Shown: positions 17,623 through 26,922 of the stretch, piece after piece | Layout of the letters: the number at the start of each line of letters is the position of its first letter | Position numbering within the stretch: position 1 is the first letter of the stretch | From: Methanocalculus sp. MSAO_Arc2 | Lineage (GTDB): Archaea; Halobacteriota; Methanomicrobia; Methanomicrobiales; Methanocorpusculaceae | NCBI GenBank assembly: GCA_003838065.1 | Contig: QZAC01000107.1 | Coordinates: 21,113-85,112 of the forward strand | DNA: 64,000 bases | Direction of reading: 5' to 3' | Translations under genes and position numbers: made by a program | Notes under the pieces: model-generated | The model's database searches: none | Seen by the model: the letters and a program-made list of their open reading frames with translations, nothing else | Told to the model about the DNA's origin: nothing

Positions 17623-19749
17623 TCATCTGAGCGGGCGAAAACCCTCTCTGATAGCAGCGAGCGCCTCAGTCACATGAAAGAGATCAATTGCTGCCATTCT
17701 GCGCAGGATTGCATCCGGCAGGAGCCATCCAAACGTCAGGGTTTCAGCCGGAAGAGCGGGCATCCATGCACCGATCTCATCTATCGGAAGTGATGCAAGC
17801 TGTATGAGCCCATCACAGACGATCTGTTTCGCGGTTTCCGCATCCTCATCTGAGGGCACCGCAACGATGATGACAGCATACGTACTGTGCACCTCCCAGT
17901 GGAGCAGAAGGAGATGCCGCAGAAGATGGGCAATCGTTTCATTCAGCCGATCTCCAAGGAACGTCCAGACAGAAACGAGTGTTCCCTCCACCTGTGGCTC
18001 TGAAACCACCACCATTCTTTCGGAAGTAATACCTTCTGGCATGGAATACAGAACACCAACAATCGCATCATGCATCTCGAGGGGAAGAGGGAGATTAGAT
18101 CGCCCTCGTTTGACAATCCGGGCGACAGATTCAGCAAGAAGCCGGGAAATGCCTTTTTTTTCTGAACCGGTCCAGAACGGGCGGGGACTTACCCGGTTGG
18201 ATGGAGCAACAAGCAGACCGCGCCTGCTATCGTCGCGGGAGACGATCCGCCAGCTCCGGCCAGCAAGCCTAAACCCGGTAACAGCAGCGGTTTCAACAAA
18301 TGCCGGATCAAGGGTACCAATTGTCTCACCCTCCAGTGTCACCGCATGGTACTCGCGGTTGTTAGCAATCACCGAACAGAGGGCAATCCAGTGTGATCGT
18401 GACAAATCCCGTTCTGCAGATGGACCGATTGCCAGGAGATCGCCATCCATTATCAGGTATTCCCGGCCAAGCAGGTGATCAATGATCTGATCTGCATCTT
18501 CTTTACAGATTCCCCCAAACGGCGGGAGAGAAAGGAGCATCGAACACAGCGTCTGCCTCCCATGACCGCGGCTGGACAGCAGCTGCAGGAAGAGCTGCTG
18601 AACAAAGACATGGCAGGGGAATACAGGAGGGATTACGGGTTCAACCTCATTATATCGTGCCGCCTCGATGGCAGCAGCCGCAAGCAGCGCCTCTTCGGCT
18701 GACGCAAGCAGAAACACCATCTCGGGCGGCTTATCTCTCCGTCCCGATCTTCCGAGCCGCTGGAGAAATGACGCAACCGAATCGGGAGCCCCATACTGGA
18801 CGACAAGATTGAGTCTGCCTATATCTATCCCGAGTTCAAGCGTGGTCGTGCAGATGATGCATGCAGGCCCGCTCCCCGCCATCTCCTCCTCTGCAGCCTT
18901 CCGGATATCCAGAGATACCGCCGAATGATGCACAAACACTGATGCCACACAGGATGACAGGCTGGCATGAACCCGCTCCGCCTCGCTCCTGCTTCCCGTA
19001 AAGAGCAGGACTTTCTTCCCTGCCACAACACCCGCAAGCGACCTGATCCGCCTCTCCTCCCGGGGCTCAAAGATAAACGAGAAGCGCCGGGGAGAAGGGG
19101 GTGAAACCGATCGGATGCAGGCTCCGTTACGGGTTGGACCGGAGAACCATGCAAGGAGATCATCGGGGTTACCGATTGTTGCCGAGAGGGCAATCCGGGG
19201 GATCTGCCGCCTGCACAAACGATCAAGCCGTTCAAGAAGACAGCGGAGCTGCACACCACGATCTGAACCGATGAAGGTATGCACCTCATCGACGATCACC
19301 GACCGAAGCTGCAGAAATGCCCCCCGCCTGGCATGATCCATCAGCAGCACCTCTAGCGACTCCGGGGTCGTGAGAAGAATATGCGGTGGCTCGTCCTCCT
19401 GCCAGGTCCGTTCAGATCGCTCCACGTCCCCGTGCCATGCCCGGGCCTCAAGACCCAGTGGTGCGGTTATCCGGGTGATCCGGAGGTACTGATCATTGAT
19501 CAGGGCTTTTGCAGGGGAAAGATAGAGTATACCAATTCCAGGCGTTCCAGCTATCAGAAGATCATGAAGGGCGGGTAGAAATGCAGATTCGGTCTTCCCA
19601 CCTGCGGTGGGTGCAAGAATGAGGAGATCCTTCCCTTCTCTAAACGATGCAAGTGATTCTTCCTGGACAGAGCGGAACTCTTCCCAGCGAAGAGTCGAGA
19701 TCAAAACCTCGCGCAGGCCCGGGTGGAGACGGAAATATGCACCGGTCAC
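17623..19749 (-). CDS. Lhr-like superfamily 2 DEAD/DEAH-box helicase
   Basis: The 708-residue protein has helicase motif I APTAGGKTESA (about 46-56), motif Ib TTPESLE, motif II DEVH, motif III SAT, and motifs V/VI in the second RecA domain (TTLELGIDIG and QRLGRSGRRDKPPEMV). The C-terminal third contains the Lhr-core pattern F-R-L-A-G-R-S-W-R-I and P-x-W-T-G-like 'RPFWTGSEKKG'. Lhr proteins unwind DNA and DNA:RNA hybrids in repair. It is shorter than classical archaeal Lhr (about 850-950), so it belongs to a compact subgroup. GTG start. Convergent with the methyltransferase gene. Confidence 0.85.
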   Translation of the reverse strand: MTGAYFRLHPGLREVLISTLRWEEFRSVQEESLASFREGKDLLILAPTAGGKTESAFLPALHDLLIAGTPGIGILYLSPAKALINDQYLRITRITAPLGLEARAWHGDVERSERTWQEDEPPHILLTTPESLEVLLMDHARRGAFLQLRSVIVDEVHTFIGSDRGVQLRCLLERLDRLCRRQIPRIALSATIGNPDDLLAWFSGPTRNGACIRSVSPPSPRRFSFIFEPREERRIRSLAGVVAGKKVLLFTGSRSEAERVHASLSSCVASVFVHHSAVSLDIRKAAEEEMAGSGPACIICTTTLELGIDIGRLNLVVQYGAPDSVASFLQRLGRSGRRDKPPEMVFLLASAEEALLAAAAIEAARYNEVEPVIPPVFPCHVFVQQLFLQLLSSRGHGRQTLCSMLLSLPPFGGICKEDADQIIDHLLGREYLIMDGDLLAIGPSAERDLSRSHWIALCSVIANNREYHAVTLEGETIGTLDPAFVETAAVTGFRLAGRSWRIVSRDDSRRGLLVAPSNRVSPRPFWTGSEKKGISRLLAESVARIVKRGRSNLPLPLEMHDAIVGVLYSMPEGITSERMVVVSEPQVEGTLVSVWTFLGDRLNETIAHLLRHLLLLHWEVHSTYAVIIVAVPSDEDAETAKQIVCDGLIQLASLPIDEIGAWMPALPAETLTFGWLLPDAILRRMAAIDLFHVTEALAAIREGFRPLR

Positions 19750-19803
19750 GGAACATGTGTATAGCTGCCAGGTCTTAGATAGCTGCCGGAAGAAAACAAT
19801 ATA

Positions 19804-20235
19804 TCAGAGAGTGCCGGCATCCGGTGGAGGGAAACCAAACGCCCGAATAATCACTGATCGGAGCGTTTCTTTTGGAACCGCACCGGTGACCCGCTCAATC
19901 ATCCTGCCGTTTGCAAAAAGGATGATTGTAGGGATCGCGGAAATATTGAACTTCCGGGTGATGCGCGGGGCTTCATCAGTATTGCATTTTGCAAACGAAA
20001 CACGCCCTGCCATCTCATGGGAGAGCGCTTCGATCACAGGAGCTACCTGCCGGCACGGTCCGCACCATTCGGCCCAGAAATCAACCACGACAAAGCGGTG
20101 CTGTGAGATGAAATCATTAAACGTTATCTCGCCGAGAGGTACAACACCCTGAAACGACCGCTTCCTCTCAATCTCTGCAAGCCGATCCTTGGCGCGTTTC
20201 TGCCTGAGATACTCAAGTTCATCATCCATATACAT
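19804..20235 (-). CDS. trxA: Thioredoxin with N-terminal extension
   Basis: A 143-residue disulfide reductase. The thioredoxin fold starts near residue 35 and holds the active site WAEWCGPCR near residues 54-62 and the cis-proline strand ISAIPTIILFANG. The first 35 residues form a charged, probably helical extension (EYLRQKRAKDRLAEIERKR) that ordinary thioredoxins lack; similar extensions occur in methanogen homologues. It could accept electrons from the thioredoxin reductase fusion at 32.5 kb. Confidence 0.93.
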   Translation of the reverse strand: MYMDDELEYLRQKRAKDRLAEIERKRSFQGVVPLGEITFNDFISQHRFVVVDFWAEWCGPCRQVAPVIEALSHEMAGRVSFAKCNTDEAPRITRKFNISAIPTIILFANGRMIERVTGAVPKETLRSVIIRAFGFPPPDAGTL

Positions 20236-20372
20236 ACATCTCTACCTCTTCAGATAAGGTTTAGCATCGCAATTCTTCCTGTTTATGGAAAAATAGAGGG
20301 AGGGGTTGTCATGTATCCTGAATCGAACCCGGATCGGTGTCATATTTTCCGAAGACTGAAAATTCAATAAGC

Positions 20373-20380
20373 TATATAAA
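20373..20380 (+). promoter_or_regulatory. TATA box of initiator tRNA-Met
   Basis: TATATAAA lies 28-35 bases before the tRNA 5' end, the standard archaeal spacing. Confidence 0.75.
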
Positions 20381-20407
20381 GAAATAACAGGAATATTACT
20401 ACTCCGA

Positions 20408-20482
20408 AGCGAGGTGGGGTAGTCAGGAGATCCCGACGGGCTCATAACCCGTAGATCGATGGTTCAAATCCATCCCTCGCTA
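20408..20482 (+). tRNA. Initiator tRNA-Met (anticodon CAT)
   Basis: A 75-base cloverleaf with acceptor stem AGCGAGG/CCTCGCT. The A1-U72 pair and three consecutive G-C pairs in the anticodon stem (GGG/CCC around CTCATAA) are the marks of archaeal initiator tRNA. The D arm contains GGTAGTCAGG and the T loop TTCAAAT. No intron, CCA not encoded. Confidence 0.95.
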
Positions 20483-20485
20483 TCC

Positions 20486-20492
20486 TTTTTTT
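20486..20492 (+). terminator. Poly-T terminator of initiator tRNA
   Basis: Seven consecutive T begin three bases after the discriminator base, the usual end of archaeal tRNA transcripts. Confidence 0.65.
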
Positions 20493-20585
20493 ATCGATTC
20501 TGATAATATTCATGGAATTACCCAACTTCATCCCTGTACTATTGATCGCCTGGTCTGGATCCAACGCTGCCAGAGACCTGATGTT

Positions 20586-21998
20586 TCAGAATTGCAGGGT
20601 TGTCTGATATGACCCATGTATAAAGTCAATATGCCTGCATGAAGAACGCTCATTTGGGATCTGAACCGGATAGCATCCGGTCAGGCATCCGGTGCAGAGA
20701 TCGTCTGCTGAATGGCCGGTTGCATGTATCAGCCCCTCAAGTGATACATGGTGGAGTGAATCGGCTGAGATACAGGATTGGACATCTTTGGGCTGGCGGT
20801 TATGTGCAATTAACTCCTTTCTGGTCGGGAAATCCACCCCAAGATAACAGGGATTGGTAATTGGGGGAGAGCCTACTCTGAAGTGCACCATGCGGGCGCC
20901 GAACTCACGCATCAGTTCAATGATAAGGCGGGAGGTCGTTCCCCGCACTATCGAGTCATCAACCAATACAACAGACTTATTCTTAATATGCCCACGTATA
21001 GGGTTGAGTTTCATCCGAACGGCATTTTCCCTGAGTGTTTGCGTTGGCATGATGAATGTCCTCCCGATATACCGATTCTTGATCAAACCTTCCTTAAACG
21101 GGATACCAGATGCCTCAGAGTACCCGACTGCAATAGACATGCCAGAATCAGGGACCGGCGAGATCATCTCGGCATCCACAGGAGCCTCATGATGAAGCAT
21201 CTTACCGATCCGGCGCCTGACATCATACACGAGCACCCCATCGATGACCGAGTCTGTGCGCGCGAAATATACATATTCAAAGATGCAGAGGGCAGAACGA
21301 TCAGATCGAGTGATCTGGCGGCAGGAGATGCCGTTTCCATTGATCCTGACGAGTTCCCCTGGCCTGACATCACGGATGCAGTCTGCACCAAGCGCATCCA
21401 TCGCAACACTTTCGGAAGCGACCATATAGCCGTTTTCGGTCTTGCCGATACAGAGCGGTTTGATCCCCAGAGGATCACGGAAGGCATAGATGGTCTCATC
21501 AAGCATCGCAATTACCGAATAGGACCCCCGGAGCATTCGCATACAGAGGACAACTGCGTCCTCCATTGAACCAGAGATCGTTAGCTCACGCGCGATGATC
21601 GCGGCAATCACTTCAGAATCAGTTGTTGTTGCAAAGATATGGCCATATTCTTCATAATCAGATACCAGGTCATCGTTATTAACCAGGTTTCCGTTATGAA
21701 CGATAGAAAACTGATGCCCTTTGAGAGTGAAATTCAAAGGCTGGGTATTCTCGGGTCTGTTCTCACCTGTCGTCGGATACCTGGTATGGGCGATACCTGC
21801 CGTTCCATACAGACCCTCTAAGATCTCGCGATTAAATACCTCGGAGATGAGACCCTGTGCTTTGTGTTTATACAATCTGCCGGCATGATATGTGGTTATA
21901 CCCGCACTCTCCTGCCCACGATGCTGGAGGGCATAGAGGGCATAATACAGGGGGAGTGATACTCCGCCACTGTCAACAATGCCAGCGATGCCGCACAT
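20586..21998 (-). CDS. purF: Amidophosphoribosyltransferase
   Basis: First committed step of purine synthesis: PRPP plus glutamine gives phosphoribosylamine. The 470-residue protein begins MCGIAGIVD with the Ntn nucleophile Cys2, carries glutaminase motifs YALQHRGQESAG and HTRYPTTG and the PRPP loop VVLVDDSIVRGTTS. There is no long propeptide. C-terminal cysteines (DDLCTGCLTGCYP) suggest the structural Fe-S cluster seen in Bacillus-type enzymes. It is the last gene of an lsm-rpl37e-purF unit (10 bases from rpl37e). Confidence 0.97.
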   Translation of the reverse strand: MCGIAGIVDSGGVSLPLYYALYALQHRGQESAGITTYHAGRLYKHKAQGLISEVFNREILEGLYGTAGIAHTRYPTTGENRPENTQPLNFTLKGHQFSIVHNGNLVNNDDLVSDYEEYGHIFATTTDSEVIAAIIARELTISGSMEDAVVLCMRMLRGSYSVIAMLDETIYAFRDPLGIKPLCIGKTENGYMVASESVAMDALGADCIRDVRPGELVRINGNGISCRQITRSDRSALCIFEYVYFARTDSVIDGVLVYDVRRRIGKMLHHEAPVDAEMISPVPDSGMSIAVGYSEASGIPFKEGLIKNRYIGRTFIMPTQTLRENAVRMKLNPIRGHIKNKSVVLVDDSIVRGTTSRLIIELMREFGARMVHFRVGSPPITNPCYLGVDFPTRKELIAHNRQPKDVQSCISADSLHHVSLEGLIHATGHSADDLCTGCLTGCYPVQIPNERSSCRHIDFIHGSYQTTLQF

Positions 21999-22007
21999 AA
22001 ATCAACT

Positions 22008-22190
22008 CTAATGTGTCGGTCTCAATGGTTTTTTGGTTTTCCAGGCATACGAACGCAGACGGGCGCTCCGTCCGAATCCACATGCTGAACATATTTTATG
22101 GCGTGCATGGTATGATCTTCGGCCACACCGCCTGCATACGATATGGGGACGCTTATTGCGCAGACCCATTGATGGAGTACCTTTCGACAT
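22008..22190 (-). CDS. rpl37e: Large ribosomal subunit protein eL37
   Basis: A 60-residue basic zinc-ribbon ribosomal protein. It has the expected start [13 protein letters not shown] and the zinc motif CRRCG...CSACG, and ends in a basic tail. It sits between lsm and purF, the conserved archaeal LSm-L37e pairing. Confidence 0.97.
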   Translation of the reverse strand: MSKGTPSMGLRNKRPHIVCRRCGRRSYHARHKICSACGFGRSARLRSYAWKTKKPLRPTH

Positions 22191-22205
22191 GAAAAATCAC
22201 CTATC

Positions 22206-22433
22206 TTATTCGACTGATGGGGATATATAGATCACATTATCCCCACGAACGATCAGTGTGCCGAGTTTCACAACACCATGCTCTGTCTCTTCCTCTGCCC
22301 GATCCAGGACAAGGTTCATATGGACGTCATAACCCTGAAGCACTCCCCGGATCTCACGGCCGCCTTTCAGCGATATGAACACCGGTTGCCGGTTTAAGAC
22401 CTGTTCCAGAATATCAAGCGGTCGTCTGGTCAT
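22206..22433 (-). CDS. lsm: Archaeal Sm-like RNA-binding protein (SmAP/LSm)
   Basis: A 75-residue LSm protein that forms heptameric rings on U-rich RNA. Sm1 motif: [26 protein letters not shown]; the Sm2 motif appears as [15 protein letters not shown]. It heads the unit lsm-rpl37e-purF and is divergent from the PUA protein gene. Confidence 0.95.
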   Translation of the reverse strand: MTRRPLDILEQVLNRQPVFISLKGGREIRGVLQGYDVHMNLVLDRAEEETEHGVVKLGTLIVRGDNVIYISPSVE

Positions 22434-22581
22434 AAAAATCCCTTTGCATCTCTCTGGAGAGTATCAATAGATGTGCATGCGTTTCACTTAAAGATAGCGC
22501 ATATTCCACAATCCATTAAATATCGAGAGAGGGGATAGTATACGCACACCAGAAGATGGTGTCTTATAAGGTTCGATAATC

Positions 22582-23079
22582 ATGGCAGAGATAACGATCC
22601 GAAGACGGCATGCAATCAGAAAGGGACAGGCAGCTGAGATCAGAAGATTGCTCCAGAAAGCACTGGGTGATGAAGCAGCACTTTTTGAGGCATCGCATAT
22701 CGAACGTGCGGAAACAGATACGGAATTGTCAATTTTTTTGATCGATAAAAAACCCCTCCTTTTTTCAGGAAAAGACTGGGCGTTTCCAACCCTCCGAGGT
22801 GCACATCTCCGCCCGTTCTCTGCCCGCCGCATTACCGTTGATTCCGGAGCCGTTTCTTTTATGGTAAATGGTGCTGATGTGATGCGCCCTGGCGTCGTCT
22901 CAGTGACGCACGACATCCTGAAAAACGAACCAGCTCTCGTTGTAGATGAAAAACATGGCAAACCGCTTGCGGTTGTGATTGCATTCTTCGACGCAGATGA
23001 AATCCTCTCACAGGAAAGGGGAAAGGTTGCAAAGAATATCCACTATGTGGGTGATCCCATCTGGAACCTTGAGATATAA
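22582..23079 (+). CDS. PUA-domain RNA-binding protein (archaeal MCT-1/Tma20-like)
   Basis: The 165-residue protein has an N-terminal pre-PUA domain (about 1-80) and a PUA domain (about 85-155) with AHLRPFSARRITVDSGAVSF and NGADVMRPGVVSV. This is the MCT-1/Tma20 layout; in eukaryotes these proteins act in translation reinitiation and ribosome recycling. Archaeal members probably bind tRNA or rRNA. It is followed 37 bases later by sepF. Confidence 0.88.
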   Translation: MAEITIRRRHAIRKGQAAEIRRLLQKALGDEAALFEASHIERAETDTELSIFLIDKKPLLFSGKDWAFPTLRGAHLRPFSARRITVDSGAVSFMVNGADVMRPGVVSVTHDILKNEPALVVDEKHGKPLAVVIAFFDADEILSQERGKVAKNIHYVGDPIWNLEI

Positions 23080-23116
23080 GGATACAATTAATAACTACCA
23101 ATAGAAAGGATTCTAC

Positions 23117-23494
23117 ATGGGATTTCTTGAATCCATCCTTGGCGGAAAGGGTGCCACCCCCAGAGATGAGGAGTACATGGAGCTTGACCTCGCTGCGTAT
23201 GAACAGGCTGCAGCGGGTGAAGAGCCTGCTCTGATGTATGTCAAGATCGCAACAATCAACGATCTGAAAGATACGCCACGAATCAAAGACGAGGTGTACA
23301 ATAACAACATTGTGATCATTGATATCCAGAAGCTTAAGCTCGATAAGATCACTTTTGAACGGGTGATGAAAGACTTAAAGGATGTCGCGCGGGATGTAAA
23401 CGGCGATATTATCGGCATTGGCGACCAGAGATATGTCGTTGTCACGCCGACATCGGTGAGGATTTCACGGGAGAAGATCGGCGGGGGCAAATAG
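23117..23494 (+). CDS. sepF: Cell division protein SepF
   Basis: SepF anchors FtsZ to the membrane in most archaea that use FtsZ. The 125-residue protein has an N-terminal amphipathic membrane-binding segment (MGFLESILGG), an acidic linker and the C-terminal SepF domain from about residue 40 (MYVKIATINDLKD, NNNIVIIDIQKL, GDIIGIGDQRYVVVTP). The GTG of the ZPR1 gene follows the stop directly, so a sepF-zpr1-gntP operon is likely. Confidence 0.93.
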   Translation: MGFLESILGGKGATPRDEEYMELDLAAYEQAAAGEEPALMYVKIATINDLKDTPRIKDEVYNNNIVIIDIQKLKLDKITFERVMKDLKDVARDVNGDIIGIGDQRYVVVTPTSVRISREKIGGGK

Positions 23495-24019
23495 GTGAAA
23501 CAGGCCGTTTCCGGCCCCTGTCCGCTCTGCGGAAAAGAGATTGAATATATCTACCAGACCGAGAATATCCCGTTCTTCTCTGATATTCTCATCATGTGCG
23601 GCCTCTGTGAGGCCTGTGGCTTTCGCCTGACCGATACGGTTATCCTTGCAGATCAGCATCCCACCAGATGTGAGTTTGAGATCCGTTCTGCAGATGACCT
23701 CAATACCCGCGTGGTCCGATCAACCACGGGCACAATCACGATCCCCGAGCTTGGTATTTCGATCGACCCGGGCCCGGCCTGCCAGGGATTTGTTTCGAAT
23801 GTGGAGGGTGTGCTTGCACGTATCGAGGATGCGATTCGTACAGCACTTCTATCAGCAGAAAATGAGGAGCGCCAAAATGCGCTCCAGGGTCTCACAACAA
23901 TTGCCGGTGCACGGGAAGGAAAGATACCATTCACCCTGATCATTGAAGACCCATCAGGAAACAGTGCAATCATCAGCGAATCTTCACGCAGAATTCCCCT
24001 TGTACCTGAACCGGAGTGA
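23495..24019 (+). CDS. ZPR1 zinc-finger domain protein
   Basis: The 174-residue protein has the ZPR1 pattern: zinc finger CPLCGKEIEY...CGLCEACGFR near residues 7-52, then the beta-rich domain with TTGTITIPELGISIDPGPAC and NVEGVLARIED. Eukaryotic ZPR1 is a chaperone for translation factor eEF1A; the archaeal single-copy form probably has a related role. GTG start immediately after the sepF stop; the next gene also starts with GTG directly after this stop. Confidence 0.92.
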   Translation: MKQAVSGPCPLCGKEIEYIYQTENIPFFSDILIMCGLCEACGFRLTDTVILADQHPTRCEFEIRSADDLNTRVVRSTTGTITIPELGISIDPGPACQGFVSNVEGVLARIEDAIRTALLSAENEERQNALQGLTTIAGAREGKIPFTLIIEDPSGNSAIISESSRRIPLVPEPE

Positions 24020-25240
24020 GTGGGAGTGGAGACGCTCTCCGCTTTTCTCATCTGCTTACTTGCAATCACCATCGCCACCGCATACTATCGAATACCTCCT
24101 TTTCCTGTTCTTTTCGGATCCGCAATCGTCTTTGGCCTGCTTGCCGGACTTCCATACGATACCATAATTGCATCAGCAAGTGCCGGTGCTGGCAGGATCT
24201 TTTCAATCCTTGGTGTTGCGGTCTTTGGAGGATCGATTATAGCCACCTCACTCGACTCAGGAAAAGGGATTGCACGCATCCTCTCTGATCTCAGAACAGT
24301 CTCGTCCCGGCCCGGTCTCCACGCAGGTCTTTCCGGCTGGATCCTTGCTGTCCCGTTCATGTGCGCAATCACCCCGTTCCTGGTCCTCGCACCCCTTATT
24401 CCCGGGTTTTCTGCAGATCCAAAAGCAGCAGGCAGGCTATTCTCTCTCATTGCAGTCGGTTCAGTCCTTTCTTTTGTCCTGATCGCACCGGCTCCCGTAA
24501 TGGCAGCTCTCATGCAAATTCTCTCAATAGAGCCTTCCCTGAACCAGATTACCCTTCCCCTATCCCTCATTCTTCTGGTTGCAATCATCGCTGTTCTCGG
24601 CCGGGGCATCAGGATGGATGTGCGGGGTGATGAAGGTGGAATCAGTTCGCGGTTTGCAGCATGGACACCGGTATGCCTGCCGGCAATCATTATCACCGCC
24701 GGTTTTCTGCTTCCGGGTATTGACGCAATTGAGATTATGCCGGTTGCGCTCCTCACAGGAGCGGGCGTTTCAGTGTGGCTGATCGCACCATCACTGAGAC
24801 GGGATGCAGTCTCACGCGGCACAAAACATGCCGGGGTGATCATCTTCGATCTCTGCGGAGCTGGCGCCTTCGGCGGGGTCATTGCAGCAAGCACATTTCC
24901 AGCAGATGCAGCAGGCCTCCTTGAAACAATCGTCCCTCTTGCAGCAATACCCTTCATCCTTGCAGCACTCATCCAGACCGCACAGGGCTCAAGGGTTGTC
25001 ACTGCCATCATCGCAGCCGAAATAATCGCAGAAACAGCGATCCCGGATATACTCCCTGCAGCTCCTCTCATACTGATGATTGCAGCCGGCACAATGGTAA
25101 TCAGTTACGTAAGCGATCCATTTTTCTGGCTTGTAAACAGGACCGCAGGCCAGAGCGTAATTGAAACGGTGAAGACATTCACACTGCCGCTTGCAGCAGC
25201 CGGTTGTGTCGTGGCTTTTGTTTCTGTGCTGTTGATCTGA
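24020..25240 (+). CDS. GntP-family permease
   Basis: A 406-residue membrane protein with about 11-12 hydrophobic helices. The segment ASAGAGRIFSILGVAVFGG and LDSGKGIARIL resemble the gluconate:H+ symporter (GntP) family, which carries organic acids. Substrate is unknown; methanogens do not use gluconate, so another small anion is likely. GTG start directly after zpr1. Confidence 0.75.
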   Translation: MGVETLSAFLICLLAITIATAYYRIPPFPVLFGSAIVFGLLAGLPYDTIIASASAGAGRIFSILGVAVFGGSIIATSLDSGKGIARILSDLRTVSSRPGLHAGLSGWILAVPFMCAITPFLVLAPLIPGFSADPKAAGRLFSLIAVGSVLSFVLIAPAPVMAALMQILSIEPSLNQITLPLSLILLVAIIAVLGRGIRMDVRGDEGGISSRFAAWTPVCLPAIIITAGFLLPGIDAIEIMPVALLTGAGVSVWLIAPSLRRDAVSRGTKHAGVIIFDLCGAGAFGGVIAASTFPADAAGLLETIVPLAAIPFILAALIQTAQGSRVVTAIIAAEIIAETAIPDILPAAPLILMIAAGTMVISYVSDPFFWLVNRTAGQSVIETVKTFTLPLAAAGCVVAFVSVLLI

Positions 25241-25330
25241 GGCAACAGCTCACCTGATACTCCCATACCCGGCTTTTCTCAGAGGCGGCGGTTTCATCAC
25301 CCCTGCACTCCGATTGATACACGTGATCGG

Positions 25331-26902
25331 ATGAGAGAAGAAACTGTACGGGATATATTCATCCGGTGGACAGACGAGCGGCCGGCATTCACCCTATCTT
25401 CCTTTTTCGAGGAGGTTCAGGGCTCTCTGCATCACCAGCAGATGCTCGCGGAGATCCTCCCCATCCTCTCTGAATGCGGGTGCGAGATTGTGAAAGAAGA
25501 GGGTGACCTGGTAGTCCGGTGGAAGCGAAAAGGGCAATGCACGCCAGGAGAAGCGCCGGCCGAAAGAAAGGTGGACCCCGTAATTCAGAAAGCAATTGAG
25601 AACCATATCACAGCAAAAACAGGGAAGTCCTGGAATGATCCCCTGACTCTTTCCCGTATACGCGAGGCCATCATCGGACAGAAGGAAGACTACTGGAAGG
25701 AAGGGGAGAACCGGTTTATCCGCTACCATAGCGGATACAGCGTCTTTGCCTATCTCGCATACCATTTCCCGGTCTCCTTCATACAGATGCGCCACCTCAT
25801 ATCGGAACTGATGAGTGACCGCCTTCTACCAGAAAGGATGGCGGTGCTTGACGTCGGGTGTGGGCCAGGAACGGTTACGCTCGCACTCCAGTCACTTCTC
25901 TCAAATGATTCCGCATGCCGCGCAAGCGTGCATGCGATAGAGCAGGCATCGGAATTCATCGAGGCATATCATGCACTCACCAGACACGTAAAAAACACAA
26001 ATCTGACCATACTCGCCCCAGAGACCCTGGATATTACCGATTCACAAACACCGCTTCCGGAGGGGCCATATGATCTGATCGTGTGTGCCAATGTTCTCAA
26101 TGAAATTCCAGATACCCGCATACGCGAAAAGACGGTCCTGAGGCTTGCAGAACGGCTCAGTGATGATGGCACGATTCTCATCACCGAACCAGCGGATCTC
26201 GCAAACGCAACAGCGCTTCGAAACCTCTCACGGCGCCTGCATGAGGAGGGGGTTTTGATATATGCACCCTGTGCCGACATCCGCGGTGTGCCCTGCATGG
26301 TCGGGAGATGCTGGAGTTTTATTGAATTTCCAGATATCCAGCCAACCCGCCTGATGAATGCGGTTGCAGCTACTGATGAGCCATTTCGGTTTTACAACAC
26401 TGACATCAAAACCGCATATGCGATCCACAGAAAAGACGGCATAAAAAAGATCCAGTACCGGGTTCCAAACAATGCAAAAGCTGAGCGCATCTCCCGTCTC
26501 CATCTACATGAAGGGAAAAAGATCAACGTCATTGCACAGAAAATATCCGCTAACATCGGAGATTCATCCACATTTCTCTACCGGATCTGTGATGGAACAG
26601 GGAGACGTGAGGCATATGCTGCTCTTCCATTCTATCACCAGAGCGATAACAACACCCAGCTCAGGAAAGCCGCCTATGGATCAGTTCTCAGGTTCGACCG
26701 TGTACTGGTCAGGCACCATAAAAAATACGATGCATACCATCTCCTCGTGACAAAAGAATCAAACATTGAACTGCTGGCAGGAAGTATTCTGGAAGGCGGA
26801 GAACACACTCTCAGGCAGGCACGAAGAGAGACAAAAAGTGGTGCAGAGAGAAGAGCAGATCGTGAGCAGAAGAAAAAACAGCGTAGAAAGAGGAGATTGT
26901 AG
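25331..26902 (+). CDS. Rsm22/METTL17-family ribosome-associated methyltransferase-like protein
   Basis: The 523-residue protein has an N-terminal helical part (about 1-165), an AdoMet-binding domain with motif I AVLDVGCGPGTV near 171-182 and VCANVLNEIPD, then a cysteine motif APCADIRGVPC...RC (C-x7-C-x4-C) as in Rsm22/METTL17 proteins, which bind an Fe-S cluster and help assemble the small ribosomal subunit. A C-terminal beta domain (about 370-490) is followed by a very basic tail rich in K/R, suited to RNA binding. Confidence 0.82.
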   Translation: MREETVRDIFIRWTDERPAFTLSSFFEEVQGSLHHQQMLAEILPILSECGCEIVKEEGDLVVRWKRKGQCTPGEAPAERKVDPVIQKAIENHITAKTGKSWNDPLTLSRIREAIIGQKEDYWKEGENRFIRYHSGYSVFAYLAYHFPVSFIQMRHLISELMSDRLLPERMAVLDVGCGPGTVTLALQSLLSNDSACRASVHAIEQASEFIEAYHALTRHVKNTNLTILAPETLDITDSQTPLPEGPYDLIVCANVLNEIPDTRIREKTVLRLAERLSDDGTILITEPADLANATALRNLSRRLHEEGVLIYAPCADIRGVPCMVGRCWSFIEFPDIQPTRLMNAVAATDEPFRFYNTDIKTAYAIHRKDGIKKIQYRVPNNAKAERISRLHLHEGKKINVIAQKISANIGDSSTFLYRICDGTGRREAYAALPFYHQSDNNTQLRKAAYGSVLRFDRVLVRHHKKYDAYHLLVTKESNIELLAGSILEGGEHTLRQARRETKSGAERRADREQKKKQRRKRRL

Positions 26903-26922
26903 TATTGAGGATAGAGAAAAAA

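Noticed and set aside
24085..25092. 335-codon open frame opposite the GntP gene
   Set aside because: It mirrors a GC-biased hydrophobic gene, has low-complexity Ala/Arg/Ile composition and no family motif, and the opposite strand has a clear permease with coupled starts.
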